Source: an uncultured Neomegalonema sp. (lineage in GTDB: Bacteria > Pseudomonadota > Alphaproteobacteria > Rhodobacterales > Rhodobacteraceae). Taken from it: a DNA stretch of 33,788 nucleotides. Position numbers and translations under genes: made by a program. Positions 24,480 through 32,613 of this stretch are shown here, piece by piece. The stretch spans positions 1-33,788 of the forward strand of contig CALHLW010000147.1 in assembly GCA_938034615.1 (NCBI GenBank), given 5' to 3'. The notes under the pieces were generated by a model, which saw nothing but the letters and a program-made list of their open reading frames with translations, ran no database searches and was not told the DNA's origin. Positions within the stretch are counted from its first letter, which is position 1; the number at the start of each line of letters is the position of its first letter.

Positions 24480-24553
24480 CTGTCGTTCCGTCGAATCGGT
24501 TCGGGCGGTCAGTGTGCATGTTTCGGGCGTCAGGTGGAATGACGATCAAGCCT

Positions 24554-27196
24554 TCATTCGTCCTTGAGCGTCTGCACGATCCAGCGGTTCAACAATGCCA
24601 ATCCGGCGAGCGCGAGGCCCAGTGCAAGGAACGAGAGAACACGGGTGAGACCTTCGAGGCCGCTCATGTCGATCAGGAACACCTTGGCAATGGTCAATCC
24701 GATGATCGAGATGGCGACCTTGTGCAGGACGGCAGATTTCTTCCACAGAGCGAGCAACAGGACCACCGCTCCGGTCAACAGCATCGCGATGGTGTAGGCG
24801 TAAAGCTCACCGTCCATGACGCCCCGGTCGGTCAGATCGGGGCCGTGCCACAGGCGGCGGACTTCGAGCGCTCCATAGAGCGTTGCCGAAATCGAGGCCC
24901 CGGCGATCATGCCGATACGCAGTCTCCAGTCGAAGTGGCGCAGATTCCACGCCGCCGCGCCGAGCAGGATCGCGGGCAACAGGTAGGCGATCAGCAGGCT
25001 GTCGATGATTGGGGGGCCGATGACCGTGTCACGATACAGCGGGTTGGCGACTGTCATGGACACGGCCAGGAGGGATAGCCCCAAGGCAGAGAAGGCTGCG
25101 CCGAGGCCGAGCCGGACTTTCTGGAAAAACCCGCCGATCTGGGCGCGATGAAACTGCGCCGCCGCTGCAATAAGCCAGATCATCGCGAAGAGGGACAGCG
25201 CCCAGTGCGTATCGGTTCTGCCATCGTCCAGCGCGCGGTAGAGCAGCAGGCAGACGAAAACGCCACTCAGGCTCCACATCGCAGATTCTGTGACGATCAT
25301 GGCCGCTATCCGCTCGCGGTACCGGAACATGTACCAAGCGGCCCCAAGCAGCAGAACCGTGCCGATGAAACCGATGCAAAGCTCGAACAAACTCGTTTCC
25401 AGCGCCCATGGGATGCCGGGATAGGCGACCAGACGAAATCCGCAGGCGAGGACGCCAAGCTGCGCGAACCAGCTTACCGGGGCGATATCGAATTTCCGGT
25501 CCAGCCACGCGCTGGAGACGACGATCGCGGCAAAGCCGAGGGTCAGCGCCGTTTCGGTCAGCACGATCGACATGGCAAAGGCGATCATGTTCAGGGCCGC
25601 CAGCGCATAGAGCGACGTGAGAAGTTGCGGTATTCCCTCAAAGCGCCGTGCCCGCTCGGCGAGGATGGTCATCAGGGCCGCGACCACCATCACATGCGTT
25701 GCCCATGCGACTTCACTTAGCTGCGTCAGCGGATACCAGAACAGGGCGAGCAGGATCACCGTTGCAGGCGCGAATACAGCGGCCCCTGCCGCCCAGAACA
25801 CTGGGAACGAGCTGCCGCGCAGGCTTTTCCACCCCGCCAGCGCCGAGATGACGAGGCCGAAGCCGGTGAGCCATGTCGCCGTTCTTGGGATGGCCTCATT
25901 GTCATCTGGCGAAAACGAGGCAAAAGCTTCGGCAACCGGAAGGCCGATAAAGCCCTGAAACCCGATCACGGCGAGCATCGCGACTGCGATCGGTATTGCG
26001 AGGTCATCCAGTATGGAGCTCTCATTGAGCCAGATGGCGACTCCGCACAGGGCCAGCGCCAGCGCTGCGAGGGACAGATAGAACGGAACCGCCGTATCGA
26101 ATGAGACAAAGACGGCGACTAAGGTCAGGGCCAGTATCCCGGCGGCGGCCAGCCGTGTCGGGAATTCGGGCCATCCCTTGCTTCCGAGGCCGTGGAGGGC
26201 GCGGAAGGTCATGGCGCCTCCGAATGCCGGTCTCGGGCTACGGGCGGGGATGATCACGGTCGCTATCGCAATGAGCCCGGCAAAGGCGAGGAAATGCTCC
26301 GATCCCGTCATGATCCAGAGGAGCGTGGCCCCGACATACGGAACCACGATGCCGACGGTGGACACCCATGCCGACCGCTTCATCGTATCGACGCCCAGCC
26401 CCATGGCGGTAATCAGGGCGAAATAGTAGAACAACCACGCTACAGTGTCGCTGCTACCACCGACGATAAAGGGCGCGACCACGGCTCCGATGATCCCGAC
26501 GACAGTGAGCAAAGGTCCGTAGACCCAGCCCAGCACCACCGCCAGCAGCGCCACCATGACAAGACCGGTGAAGGCCATTTCCGGCCCGATCAATCCGTAT
26601 AGCTGCCGCGCCGCGACGATCCCCGCGAACAGCGTGACGACACCGGCCCCTGCGAAAGCTGAGGGCAGGAAAGCCGTGGTGTCTTCTGCCCCGTCTCCCG
26701 AGCGGCGGCGTACCCATTCGCCGAAGCCGATCAGTCCGACTCCGAATGCCAGCGCGCAGAAGACGCGATTGCGGGGCGAGAGAATGCCGTTCTCGATCCC
26801 GTACTGCACGAGGAATATCCCGGCCATCGCCAGCGACAGTGCCGCGATGGCGATGAACCAGTTTTCCTTGATCCACGCTGTTAGCCGCGCGATCTTCTCC
26901 GGGTCGAAGACATAGGATTTCGGCGGAGTATCCGGTTCGGCGGGTGCAGGTGTCTCGGTGAGAGACGCCGTCGTCGACGGTTCTGTGGGTAAGTCGGGCG
27001 GAGTGCCGTCCGCCGCGCGCGGTTCGATCCACGGGTTCTGCTTTGAGATTTGCGGGGTTGAAGCGGGAGAGGGCGCTTGCGTGCGCCCTGCGGCTTTCAG
27101 GGTTTCCAGCTCTTCGCGCAGTTGGATCACGGTCTTGCGGAGCTTGTTCTGACTAAAGAACAGCCAGATCGCGAGGATCAGTGCGATGATACCCAT
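24554..27196 (-). CDS. large DUF2339 polytopic membrane protein
   Basis: The 880-residue protein begins with one membrane helix (1-15), a short coiled coil (KLRKTVIQLREELETLKAAG, 18-37) and a Pro/Ala/Thr-rich linker to about residue 95. From about 105 on it is almost entirely membrane helices, more than twenty. Long hydrophobic stretches are separated by short loops, with a conserved-looking FVQYGIENGILSPRNRVFCALAFGVGLI-like segment near 125-155. This is the DUF2339 layout; the family function is unknown. It is divergent from the LOV kinase gene across a 240-bp region with inverted repeats. Confidence 0.85.
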   Translation of the reverse strand: MGIIALILAIWLFFSQNKLRKTVIQLREELETLKAAGRTQAPSPASTPQISKQNPWIEPRAADGTPPDLPTEPSTTASLTETPAPAEPDTPPKSYVFDPEKIARLTAWIKENWFIAIAALSLAMAGIFLVQYGIENGILSPRNRVFCALAFGVGLIGFGEWVRRRSGDGAEDTTAFLPSAFAGAGVVTLFAGIVAARQLYGLIGPEMAFTGLVMVALLAVVLGWVYGPLLTVVGIIGAVVAPFIVGGSSDTVAWLFYYFALITAMGLGVDTMKRSAWVSTVGIVVPYVGATLLWIMTGSEHFLAFAGLIAIATVIIPARSPRPAFGGAMTFRALHGLGSKGWPEFPTRLAAAGILALTLVAVFVSFDTAVPFYLSLAALALALCGVAIWLNESSILDDLAIPIAVAMLAVIGFQGFIGLPVAEAFASFSPDDNEAIPRTATWLTGFGLVISALAGWKSLRGSSFPVFWAAGAAVFAPATVILLALFWYPLTQLSEVAWATHVMVVAALMTILAERARRFEGIPQLLTSLYALAALNMIAFAMSIVLTETALTLGFAAIVVSSAWLDRKFDIAPVSWFAQLGVLACGFRLVAYPGIPWALETSLFELCIGFIGTVLLLGAAWYMFRYRERIAAMIVTESAMWSLSGVFVCLLLYRALDDGRTDTHWALSLFAMIWLIAAAAQFHRAQIGGFFQKVRLGLGAAFSALGLSLLAVSMTVANPLYRDTVIGPPIIDSLLIAYLLPAILLGAAAWNLRHFDWRLRIGMIAGASISATLYGALEVRRLWHGPDLTDRGVMDGELYAYTIAMLLTGAVVLLLALWKKSAVLHKVAISIIGLTIAKVFLIDMSGLEGLTRVLSFLALGLALAGLALLNRWIVQTLKDE

Positions 27197-27219
27197 GCGC
27201 TCGATTCCGATCCTGTGAA

Positions 27220-27298
27220 GTGGGTACTGTCAACTTCCTTGATACATCTTTCCGTTTTGTATCAGAATTGATTTATCGCTGTTTGCGTCAATACCCAC
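27220..27298. promoter_or_regulatory. nested dyads in the divergent DUF2339 / LOV-kinase intergenic region
   Basis: Two inverted repeats are nested between the divergent genes. The outer pair is GTGGGTACTGTC (27220-27231) and GTCAATACCCAC (27287-27298), complementary at 10 of 12 positions. The inner pair is TGATACA (27240-27246) and TGTATCA (27258-27264), perfect with an 11-nt spacer. The inner dyad looks like a dimeric-regulator operator, and the surrounding DNA is AT-richer than the rest of the window, as expected for promoters. No regulator gene lies nearby, and the two centres do not coincide exactly. Confidence 0.45.
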
Positions 27299-27437
27299 CT
27301 GCGCCTCACTTTAAACAACTTCGCCGGAATGCGCTTCCTTGCTATGCGTGGGCCGGGCCTCATATTCCAAAGATATCGGATTAAGTCGCGTCCGTACTAT
27401 ATGGGCGCGTAAGCCGATGGAGGAAGGTAAACGCAAT

Positions 27438-28517
27438 ATGACGAATGAGCGGGATCAGGTTCACAGGGCCTATGACGACAGCCCCCAGAGATTTCTCGAC
27501 GGGAACGAACAGGATAAGTTCGCCGGTGCCGACAGCGTCCTGTTCGAGCAGGCGATGGCCCAGACGCGCATGGCGATCTGTCTCTCCGATCCCCATGCGG
27601 ATGACTTTCCTGTCGTCTTCGCAAATCGCGCTTTTCTGGAGCTGACCGGCTACCTGGAAGACGAAGTTGTAGGTCGCAACTGCCGCTTTCTTCAGGGACC
27701 GGAGACCGATCCTGTCAATGTCGCGAAAGTCAGGACGGCGATCGAAGACGAAACGGTTGTCGTGGTCGAACTCCTGAACTACCGGAAAGACGGTACGCGG
27801 TTCTGGAACGCGCTGCACCTGGGGCCGATCTACAACGAGGACGGCAAGCTCCTCTATTATTTCGGCAGCCAGTGGGACGTGTCCGATGTTCATGCCGCGC
27901 GGGCCGAGGAGGAATACGCCAAGACGCTCTCGCGCGAACTTTCGCATCGTATGAAGAATATGTTCGCGGTAATCGGTTCCATCGTGAACATTACCGGACG
28001 CACCCATGACATCCGCAGCGAGGCGCGGATGATCAACGAGCGCATTCAGGCGCTCGGCCGGGCCTACGAGCCGACCCTCGACGAAGCCAGCCTAGGCAGC
28101 ATCGAACTCGGACAGGCCATGCGCTCGGTCCTTGCCCCCTATGACCCGGAGGACCGGCGTATCCGGTATCTTGGAAATGGTCTGAGAGCCGATCCCAACT
28201 TCGTCTCGGTCGTTGGCTTGTCACTGCATGAACTGGCGACCAACGCCGTCAAGCACGGTGCCTTCTCGAACGAAACGGGGACCGTCTCAGTCGACTGGAA
28301 GCATCGCGATGCTGCCCATGACACGCCCGAACAGATCGAGATCGAATGGATCGAACGGGGTGGCCCCCAAGTCGCGCAGCCCGTCACTGCCAGTGGATCA
28401 GGACATAGTATCATGCAGAGTATGGTCGCCATGGCCGGAGGGACGATCACATATGACTGGAAGTCTGACGGATTGGCCGTAACCATCGCCATACCGCATT
28501 CCGGGTCAGCAGCGTGA
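27438..28517 (+). CDS. blue-light LOV-domain HWE-family histidine kinase
   Basis: The start at ATG 27438 (359 residues) was chosen for GGAGGAAGG about 10 nt upstream. Domains are an N-terminal LOV photosensor (about 35-150) and a histidine kinase core (about 160-359). The LOV signature GRNCRFLQ places the flavin-adduct cysteine at Cys82. Asn114, Asn124 and Gln145 (in GSQWDVS) are the flavin-contacting positions. The H-box ELSHRMKN has His170 as phospho-acceptor. The N-box HELATNAVKHG is at 264-274, and WIERGGPQV is typical of HWE kinases. No membrane segment is present, so it is cytoplasmic. Light would drive the Cys-FMN adduct and alter autophosphorylation, as known for LOV-HKs of Brucella and Erythrobacter. 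It overlaps the response regulator start in GTGA. Confidence 0.93.
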   Translation: MTNERDQVHRAYDDSPQRFLDGNEQDKFAGADSVLFEQAMAQTRMAICLSDPHADDFPVVFANRAFLELTGYLEDEVVGRNCRFLQGPETDPVNVAKVRTAIEDETVVVVELLNYRKDGTRFWNALHLGPIYNEDGKLLYYFGSQWDVSDVHAARAEEEYAKTLSRELSHRMKNMFAVIGSIVNITGRTHDIRSEARMINERIQALGRAYEPTLDEASLGSIELGQAMRSVLAPYDPEDRRIRYLGNGLRADPNFVSVVGLSLHELATNAVKHGAFSNETGTVSVDWKHRDAAHDTPEQIEIEWIERGGPQVAQPVTASGSGHSIMQSMVAMAGGTITYDWKSDGLAVTIAIPHSGSAA

Positions 28518-28891
28518 CGGACGGGGCTGCGACGATGGACAACGGATCGCTTACGGTGCTCATTCTGGAGGATGAACCGATGATCCTGTGGGATCTGGAG
28601 CAGGAATTCAGCGATGCAGGGCTGCATCCGATAACCGCCCGCTCGGCAGAGCAGGCACTCGACCTAATCGGACACACGGTCCCCGATGTCGCGGTTCTCG
28701 ATGTCAATCTAGGCGATGGCAAAACCTGCGAACCGGTGGCCGATCGTCTGTCACAGCTAGGTGTGCCCTTCCTGATCCATTCAGGTGATCTCGACCGTGC
28801 AGGCGAGGTCGTCAGGCGTTTCGACGTTCCTGTGATGCCAAAGCCCACCCCTGCTTACCTGCTCGCTGAAGCGGCTCGCGCGCTCAGGTAA
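28514..28891 (+). CDS. single-domain response regulator
   Basis: The 125-residue protein is a lone receiver domain. The acidic pair is Glu19-Asp20 (LILEDEP), the phosphorylation site is Asp63 (VAVLDVNLGD), the switch residue is Ser90 (IHSGD) and the conserved lysine is Lys110 (PKPT). There is no output domain, so it must act by protein contact or as a phosphate shuttle or sink. The GTG start at 28514 overlaps the kinase stop; an ATG at codon 8 is the alternative. Overlap with the LOV kinase makes it the likely cognate partner. It ends 6 nt before the convergent MFS gene. Confidence 0.9.
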   Translation: MTDGAATMDNGSLTVLILEDEPMILWDLEQEFSDAGLHPITARSAEQALDLIGHTVPDVAVLDVNLGDGKTCEPVADRLSQLGVPFLIHSGDLDRAGEVVRRFDVPVMPKPTPAYLLAEAARALR

Positions 28892-28897
28892 GATCAT

Positions 28898-30187
28898 TCA
28901 ATCCGCGTCGCTATCCTGCGCCTGTACCTCCGACAGCCCGGTCGCGACCAAGGCACCGAGTGCGGCCATGGCGGCGAAGACGGCCAGCACCGTCGCGGGA
29001 CCGAAAGAGTCAGCGATCAGGCCGAAGCCACTGCCCAGGATCAGGAGCACTCCGATCAGCGTATTCGACAGGGCCGTGTAGATCGCCTTGCGTCCACCGG
29101 TCTTCATGTCCGTGAGATGGATTTTCCGCCCCGACCGCGTGCCTTCATAGGCGATCTGCGCGACGAACAGGAAGGCCGCTGCCGTCCAGATGCCGATGCC
29201 CCCAGTCGCCCATCCGGTCGCGGCTGCTCCGCTGAGGGTGAGCGCAGCGAGGATACCTGAAAATTGGAGGGTTTTGCGGCTGGAGCGGTCAGACAGGCGG
29301 CCCCAGACGTAGGACGAGAGGATCGTCGCGCTGGCGGATGCTACCATCAGCGGCCCGAGGGCCACGGCATCCGCGCCCTCGCTGCCCTTCCCGGAAAGCA
29401 TCACTAGGAAAGGCGGAGCCAGCGCCGTGGCGATCATCAACCCGCGCGTGGCGATATAGGTGCGGAATTCGTGATCCTCGCGCAGCGGTGTCATCAGATC
29501 GGTGAGGCCGATCCGAGCATCCTTTGCCGCCTCGTCTGCCGGTTCGTTCAGCGTGAAGAACACCGATCCGGCGACCAGCCAGAGCACCCCCGCGACCCCG
29601 ATCACCAAGGTGATAGTCGTCGTCTCGCGCGGGATGATCCCGGTGCCAATGGCAGCGGCGAAGGCGAAGACGGCCACTGCTCCGATGGTGCCCGCTGCCC
29701 CGGAGAGCGCCCCGCGTGTGCCTTTTTCGACAGTGCGGGCGAGGACGTCTTTGTGGCTCGCCGAACAGGAGGAGCGTGCCACAGCCAGAACCGCGAGGCA
29801 CCCGAGGATCAGCCATCCTGCCGTGGCCCCAGACGTCAAGAGCGCCGCCGCCGCCATCCCCAATGCCGCCGCGCCCTGCACCATCGACCCGATGGCCCAG
29901 AAGCCCTTGCGCCGAGGCTGTCGCTGAATTTGCCGTGCAAGGGCGAGTTGCGGTAGCAATGCCCCGGACTCTCGCACAGGCACCAGCGCCCCGATGATGT
30001 ATCCGGGTGCGCCGAGCGCTGTCAGAAGCCAAGAGAGCACGATCTTGGGGTCGATCAGCCCATCCGCGATCTTCGTCAGGGCAAGCGCGACGAAATGCGT
30101 CGAGAAACGCTGCGCTTCCCCGGCATCGGTCTCGTCGCTCACATCCGCGACCATGGCATGAAGGCGCTCGGCGATCATCGGGGGCAT
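28898..30187 (-). CDS. MFS transporter
   Basis: This major facilitator protein has about twelve membrane helices and no recognisable substrate signature. The first helix region contains ALTKIADGLIDPKIVLSWLLTALGAP, and the loop after helix 2 has PVRESGALLPQL. A cytoplasmic loop near the centre (GLTDLMTPLREDHEFR) separates the halves, and WGRLSDRSSRKTLQ in the second half is the MFS loop motif. I place the start at ATG 30187, preceded by AGGA at a tolerable distance. GTG 30238 (446 residues) and ATG 30178 are alternatives. The gene is divergent from proX, and substrate and direction are unknown. Confidence 0.82.
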   Translation of the reverse strand: MPPMIAERLHAMVADVSDETDAGEAQRFSTHFVALALTKIADGLIDPKIVLSWLLTALGAPGYIIGALVPVRESGALLPQLALARQIQRQPRRKGFWAIGSMVQGAAALGMAAAALLTSGATAGWLILGCLAVLAVARSSCSASHKDVLARTVEKGTRGALSGAAGTIGAVAVFAFAAAIGTGIIPRETTTITLVIGVAGVLWLVAGSVFFTLNEPADEAAKDARIGLTDLMTPLREDHEFRTYIATRGLMIATALAPPFLVMLSGKGSEGADAVALGPLMVASASATILSSYVWGRLSDRSSRKTLQFSGILAALTLSGAAATGWATGGIGIWTAAAFLFVAQIAYEGTRSGRKIHLTDMKTGGRKAIYTALSNTLIGVLLILGSGFGLIADSFGPATVLAVFAAMAALGALVATGLSEVQAQDSDAD

Positions 30188-30322
30188 CCGGTTGTTCGTC
30201 CTGGCAGGGGAGATGGCTCTGTCCGCAACGATATCCACGCTGGATCGCAGGGTTGTACTGACAAAAGACTGGCAGAATCGCTCCCTTTGAGGTCACGTAT
30301 GCACATAACAGGGAGAGAAAAC

Positions 30323-31372
30323 ATGAAAAGAACGCTACTTGGGGCCGTTTGCGCCTTCGCAATGACCACGACGGGCGCTTTCGCGGAGAAGGTCAATATC
30401 GGTGCGCCGTCTTGGACGGGTGCGCAGGCCATCGCCCACCTGATCGCCGAAATCGTGGAATCCAAGATCGGCGGCGAGGCAGCCCTCGTTCCCGGCAACA
30501 ACGCCGCGATCTTCGCCGCGATGGATGCGGGCAAGGGCGATATCGACATCCACCCCGATGTCTGGCTGCCAAACCAGAAAAGCTTCACCGACAAATATGT
30601 CGATGGCACGGGTAACGTCGCCCTTTCCGAGAATGCCTATGAGGGCAAGCAGAGCTTCTGCGTCTCGAAGGAATTTTCCGAGAAGAACGGCGTGACCTCG
30701 ATCTTCGATCTGGCCCGCCCCGAGATCGCCAAGCTGATGGACAGCGATGGCAACGGCAAGGGTGAAATCTGGATCGGCGCTCCGGGCTGGGCTTCGGCCA
30801 ACGTCAATCAGGTCAAGGTTCGCGATTACGGCCTCATGCCCTTCATGGAGCCGGTGCGCGCCGACCAATCGGTGATGACCGCCACGGTCGGCGACTCGAT
30901 CCGCAAGGGCATCGGCTATGCCTTCTACTGCTATTCGCCCCACGCGATCTGGTTCCAGCATGACATCGTCCGTCTGGAGGAGCCGCCCTTCGACCCCGAC
31001 CAGTACAAGGCGCTTCAGCCGAGCGACGACCCCGACTGGTTCGAGAATTCCAAGGTGATGACCGAGGATGCGCTCAAGCAGGTGCAGATCGCCTATTCGA
31101 AATCGCTGGCTGGCCGCTCGCCTGCCGTCGCCGATCTGGTGCAAAACATCGCGCTGACCGGGGAGGATGTCTCCAACTTCGCTTTCGAGATCGAAGGCGG
31201 CAAGGACGCAGCCGATGTCGCAAAGGCATGGGTCGAGGCGAATTCGGATCGGGTCGATGAATGGCTTGGGATCGGTGGCGGGTCCGCTGGCATGTCGAGT
31301 GATGCAGTCATGAAGGAACTCAAGGATATCCTGAAGCGCGTCGAGGAACTGCAAGCGATGATCGACGGCTGA
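30323..31372 (+). CDS. proX: glycine betaine/proline ABC transporter substrate-binding protein
   Basis: The start at ATG 30323 (349 residues) follows GGGAGAG and begins a signal peptide cleaved after AFA (residue 21). The mature protein has the OpuAC fold: VNIGAPSWTGAQAIAHLIAEIVE at the N-terminus, GDIDIHPDVWLPNQ near 72-85, and IWIGAPGWASANVNQVKVRDYG in the middle. The Trp and Tyr residues in these blocks are candidates for the aromatic cage that binds quaternary amines. The C-terminal 25 residues form a predicted helix (MKELKDILKRVEELQAM) that extends past the usual fold. It delivers betaine-type osmolytes to ProVW. About 170 bp of repeat DNA separate it from proV. Confidence 0.93.
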   Translation: MKRTLLGAVCAFAMTTTGAFAEKVNIGAPSWTGAQAIAHLIAEIVESKIGGEAALVPGNNAAIFAAMDAGKGDIDIHPDVWLPNQKSFTDKYVDGTGNVALSENAYEGKQSFCVSKEFSEKNGVTSIFDLARPEIAKLMDSDGNGKGEIWIGAPGWASANVNQVKVRDYGLMPFMEPVRADQSVMTATVGDSIRKGIGYAFYCYSPHAIWFQHDIVRLEEPPFDPDQYKALQPSDDPDWFENSKVMTEDALKQVQIAYSKSLAGRSPAVADLVQNIALTGEDVSNFAFEIEGGKDAADVAKAWVEANSDRVDEWLGIGGGSAGMSSDAVMKELKDILKRVEELQAMIDG

Positions 31373-31373
31373 T

Positions 31374-31482
31374 CTAGAGCAATTTGCATTTGGTTTGATC
31401 CGATGTATCGGATTTCGCGGTCGAGCCCCATACGGGCGAGAGGCAGCGAAAGCCGATCCTACTTAAATGCAAAGTGCTCCAG
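31374..31482. repeat. MITE-like inverted-repeat element between proX and proV
   Basis: The terminal inverted repeats are CTAGAGCAATTTGCATTT (31374-31391) and AAATGCAAAGTGCTCCAG (31465-31482), matching at 16 of 18 positions and starting 2 nt after the proX stop. Inside is a perfect 7-bp dyad, ATCCGAT-GT-ATCGGAT (31398-31413), then an unstructured stretch. There is no room for a transposase, so this would be a non-autonomous element or a structured operon spacer. I did not find a convincing target-site duplication. Confidence 0.7.
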
Positions 31483-31487
31483 CACAC

Positions 31488-31515
31488 TGTCATTCCCGTG
31501 AAAGCGGGAATGACA
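31488..31515. repeat. 28-bp perfect palindrome of the TGTCATTCCCG family
   Basis: TGTCATTCCCG (31488-31498) pairs perfectly with CGGGAATGACA (31505-31515) around a 6-nt loop. It lies 5 bp beyond the MITE-like element and 28 bp before the proV start. The same ends occur in the compound elements at 1365 and 23107. It can form a strong mRNA hairpin in the proX-proV spacer. Confidence 0.85.
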
Positions 31516-31542
31516 TTTCAATTCTTCATCCGGGAAAATGGC

Positions 31543-32613
31543 GTGACGGCATCCGATAAAAGCGGCTTCGCCATCGAGATCGACGGCGTCTGGAAAATCT
31601 TCGGTGACCGGGCCGACACGGCCCTCGCGGACATCCGCGCGACTGGCATAACCAAAAAAGCTGTCCTCGAAAAGCATGGCTGTGTGATTGGCGTAGCCGA
31701 CGCGACCATGAGCATTCGCCCCGGTGAAATCTTCTGCATCATGGGCCTGTCCGGCAGTGGAAAATCCACTCTCGTCCGGCATATCAACCGCCTGCTGGAA
31801 CCCACCGCCGGGCGCATCGTCGTCAATGGTGAGGACATCATGGCGATGCGGCCTGATGTACTGCGCCGCTATCGCAACGAACACATCGCGATGGTCTTCC
31901 AGAATTTCGCGCTGATGCCGCATCGATCCGTGATCGACAACGTGGCCATGCCGCTCGAAATCCGGGGGATCAACAAGAACGACCGGCTGGAAATCGCCGA
32001 GCGGACCATCGACATGGTCGAATTGACCGGCTGGGGCAACAAGTTCGCGCATGAACTGTCGGGCGGGATGCAACAGCGGGTGGGGCTGGCCCGTGCGTTG
32101 GCATCGGACCCCGAAATCCTGTTGATGGATGAGCCGTTCTCGGCCCTCGATCCTCTGATCCGGCGACAGCTTCAGAACGAATTCATGAAGCTCGCGAGTC
32201 AGATGAACAAGACCACCGTGTTCATCACCCATGACCTCGACGAAGCCGTGAGGATCGGCGACCGTATCGCTATCATGCGCGATGGACGGGTCGTGCAGAT
32301 CGGCACACCCGAAGAGATCGTGATGCATCCGGCGGACGATTACGTGGCCGATTTCGTCGCCGGTATCTCGCGGCTAAAGGTCGTGCGTGCCCATGCGATC
32401 ATGCAGGATATCGCGGCTTTCGAGACTATCCATGGCGCATTGGCGGCAGACGCAAAGTCTTTCCCCGAAGACGCCGATCTCAGCCAGATGATCGACCACG
32501 CCATTGCTGACGAGAACCCCTTTTCCGTGAACGACGCGGCCGGAAACCGCATCGGCGTCATCACCCGCGCCGACTTGTTGCGCACTGTCATCGAGGGAAC
32601 CGAGACATCATGA
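31543..32613 (+). CDS. proV: glycine betaine/proline ABC transporter ATP-binding protein
   Basis: I place the start at GTG 31543 (356 residues), preceded by CGGGAAAA. The frame is open back to 31474, but those codons are translated palindrome. The nucleotide-binding domain is complete: Walker A GLSGSGKST (68-76), Q-loop VFQ (118-120), signature LSGGMQQR (172-179), Walker B ILLMDEP (192-198) and switch His230. A segment of about 25 residues between the first strand and Walker A (DTALADIRATGITKKAVLEKHG) is typical of the ProV/OpuAA family. The C-terminal region (about 270-356) resembles a single, degenerate CBS-type sensor unit (NRIGVITRADLL). It powers betaine import with ProW, and its stop overlaps the proW start in ATGA. 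Confidence 0.94.
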   Translation: MTASDKSGFAIEIDGVWKIFGDRADTALADIRATGITKKAVLEKHGCVIGVADATMSIRPGEIFCIMGLSGSGKSTLVRHINRLLEPTAGRIVVNGEDIMAMRPDVLRRYRNEHIAMVFQNFALMPHRSVIDNVAMPLEIRGINKNDRLEIAERTIDMVELTGWGNKFAHELSGGMQQRVGLARALASDPEILLMDEPFSALDPLIRRQLQNEFMKLASQMNKTTVFITHDLDEAVRIGDRIAIMRDGRVVQIGTPEEIVMHPADDYVADFVAGISRLKVVRAHAIMQDIAAFETIHGALAADAKSFPEDADLSQMIDHAIADENPFSVNDAAGNRIGVITRADLLRTVIEGTETS

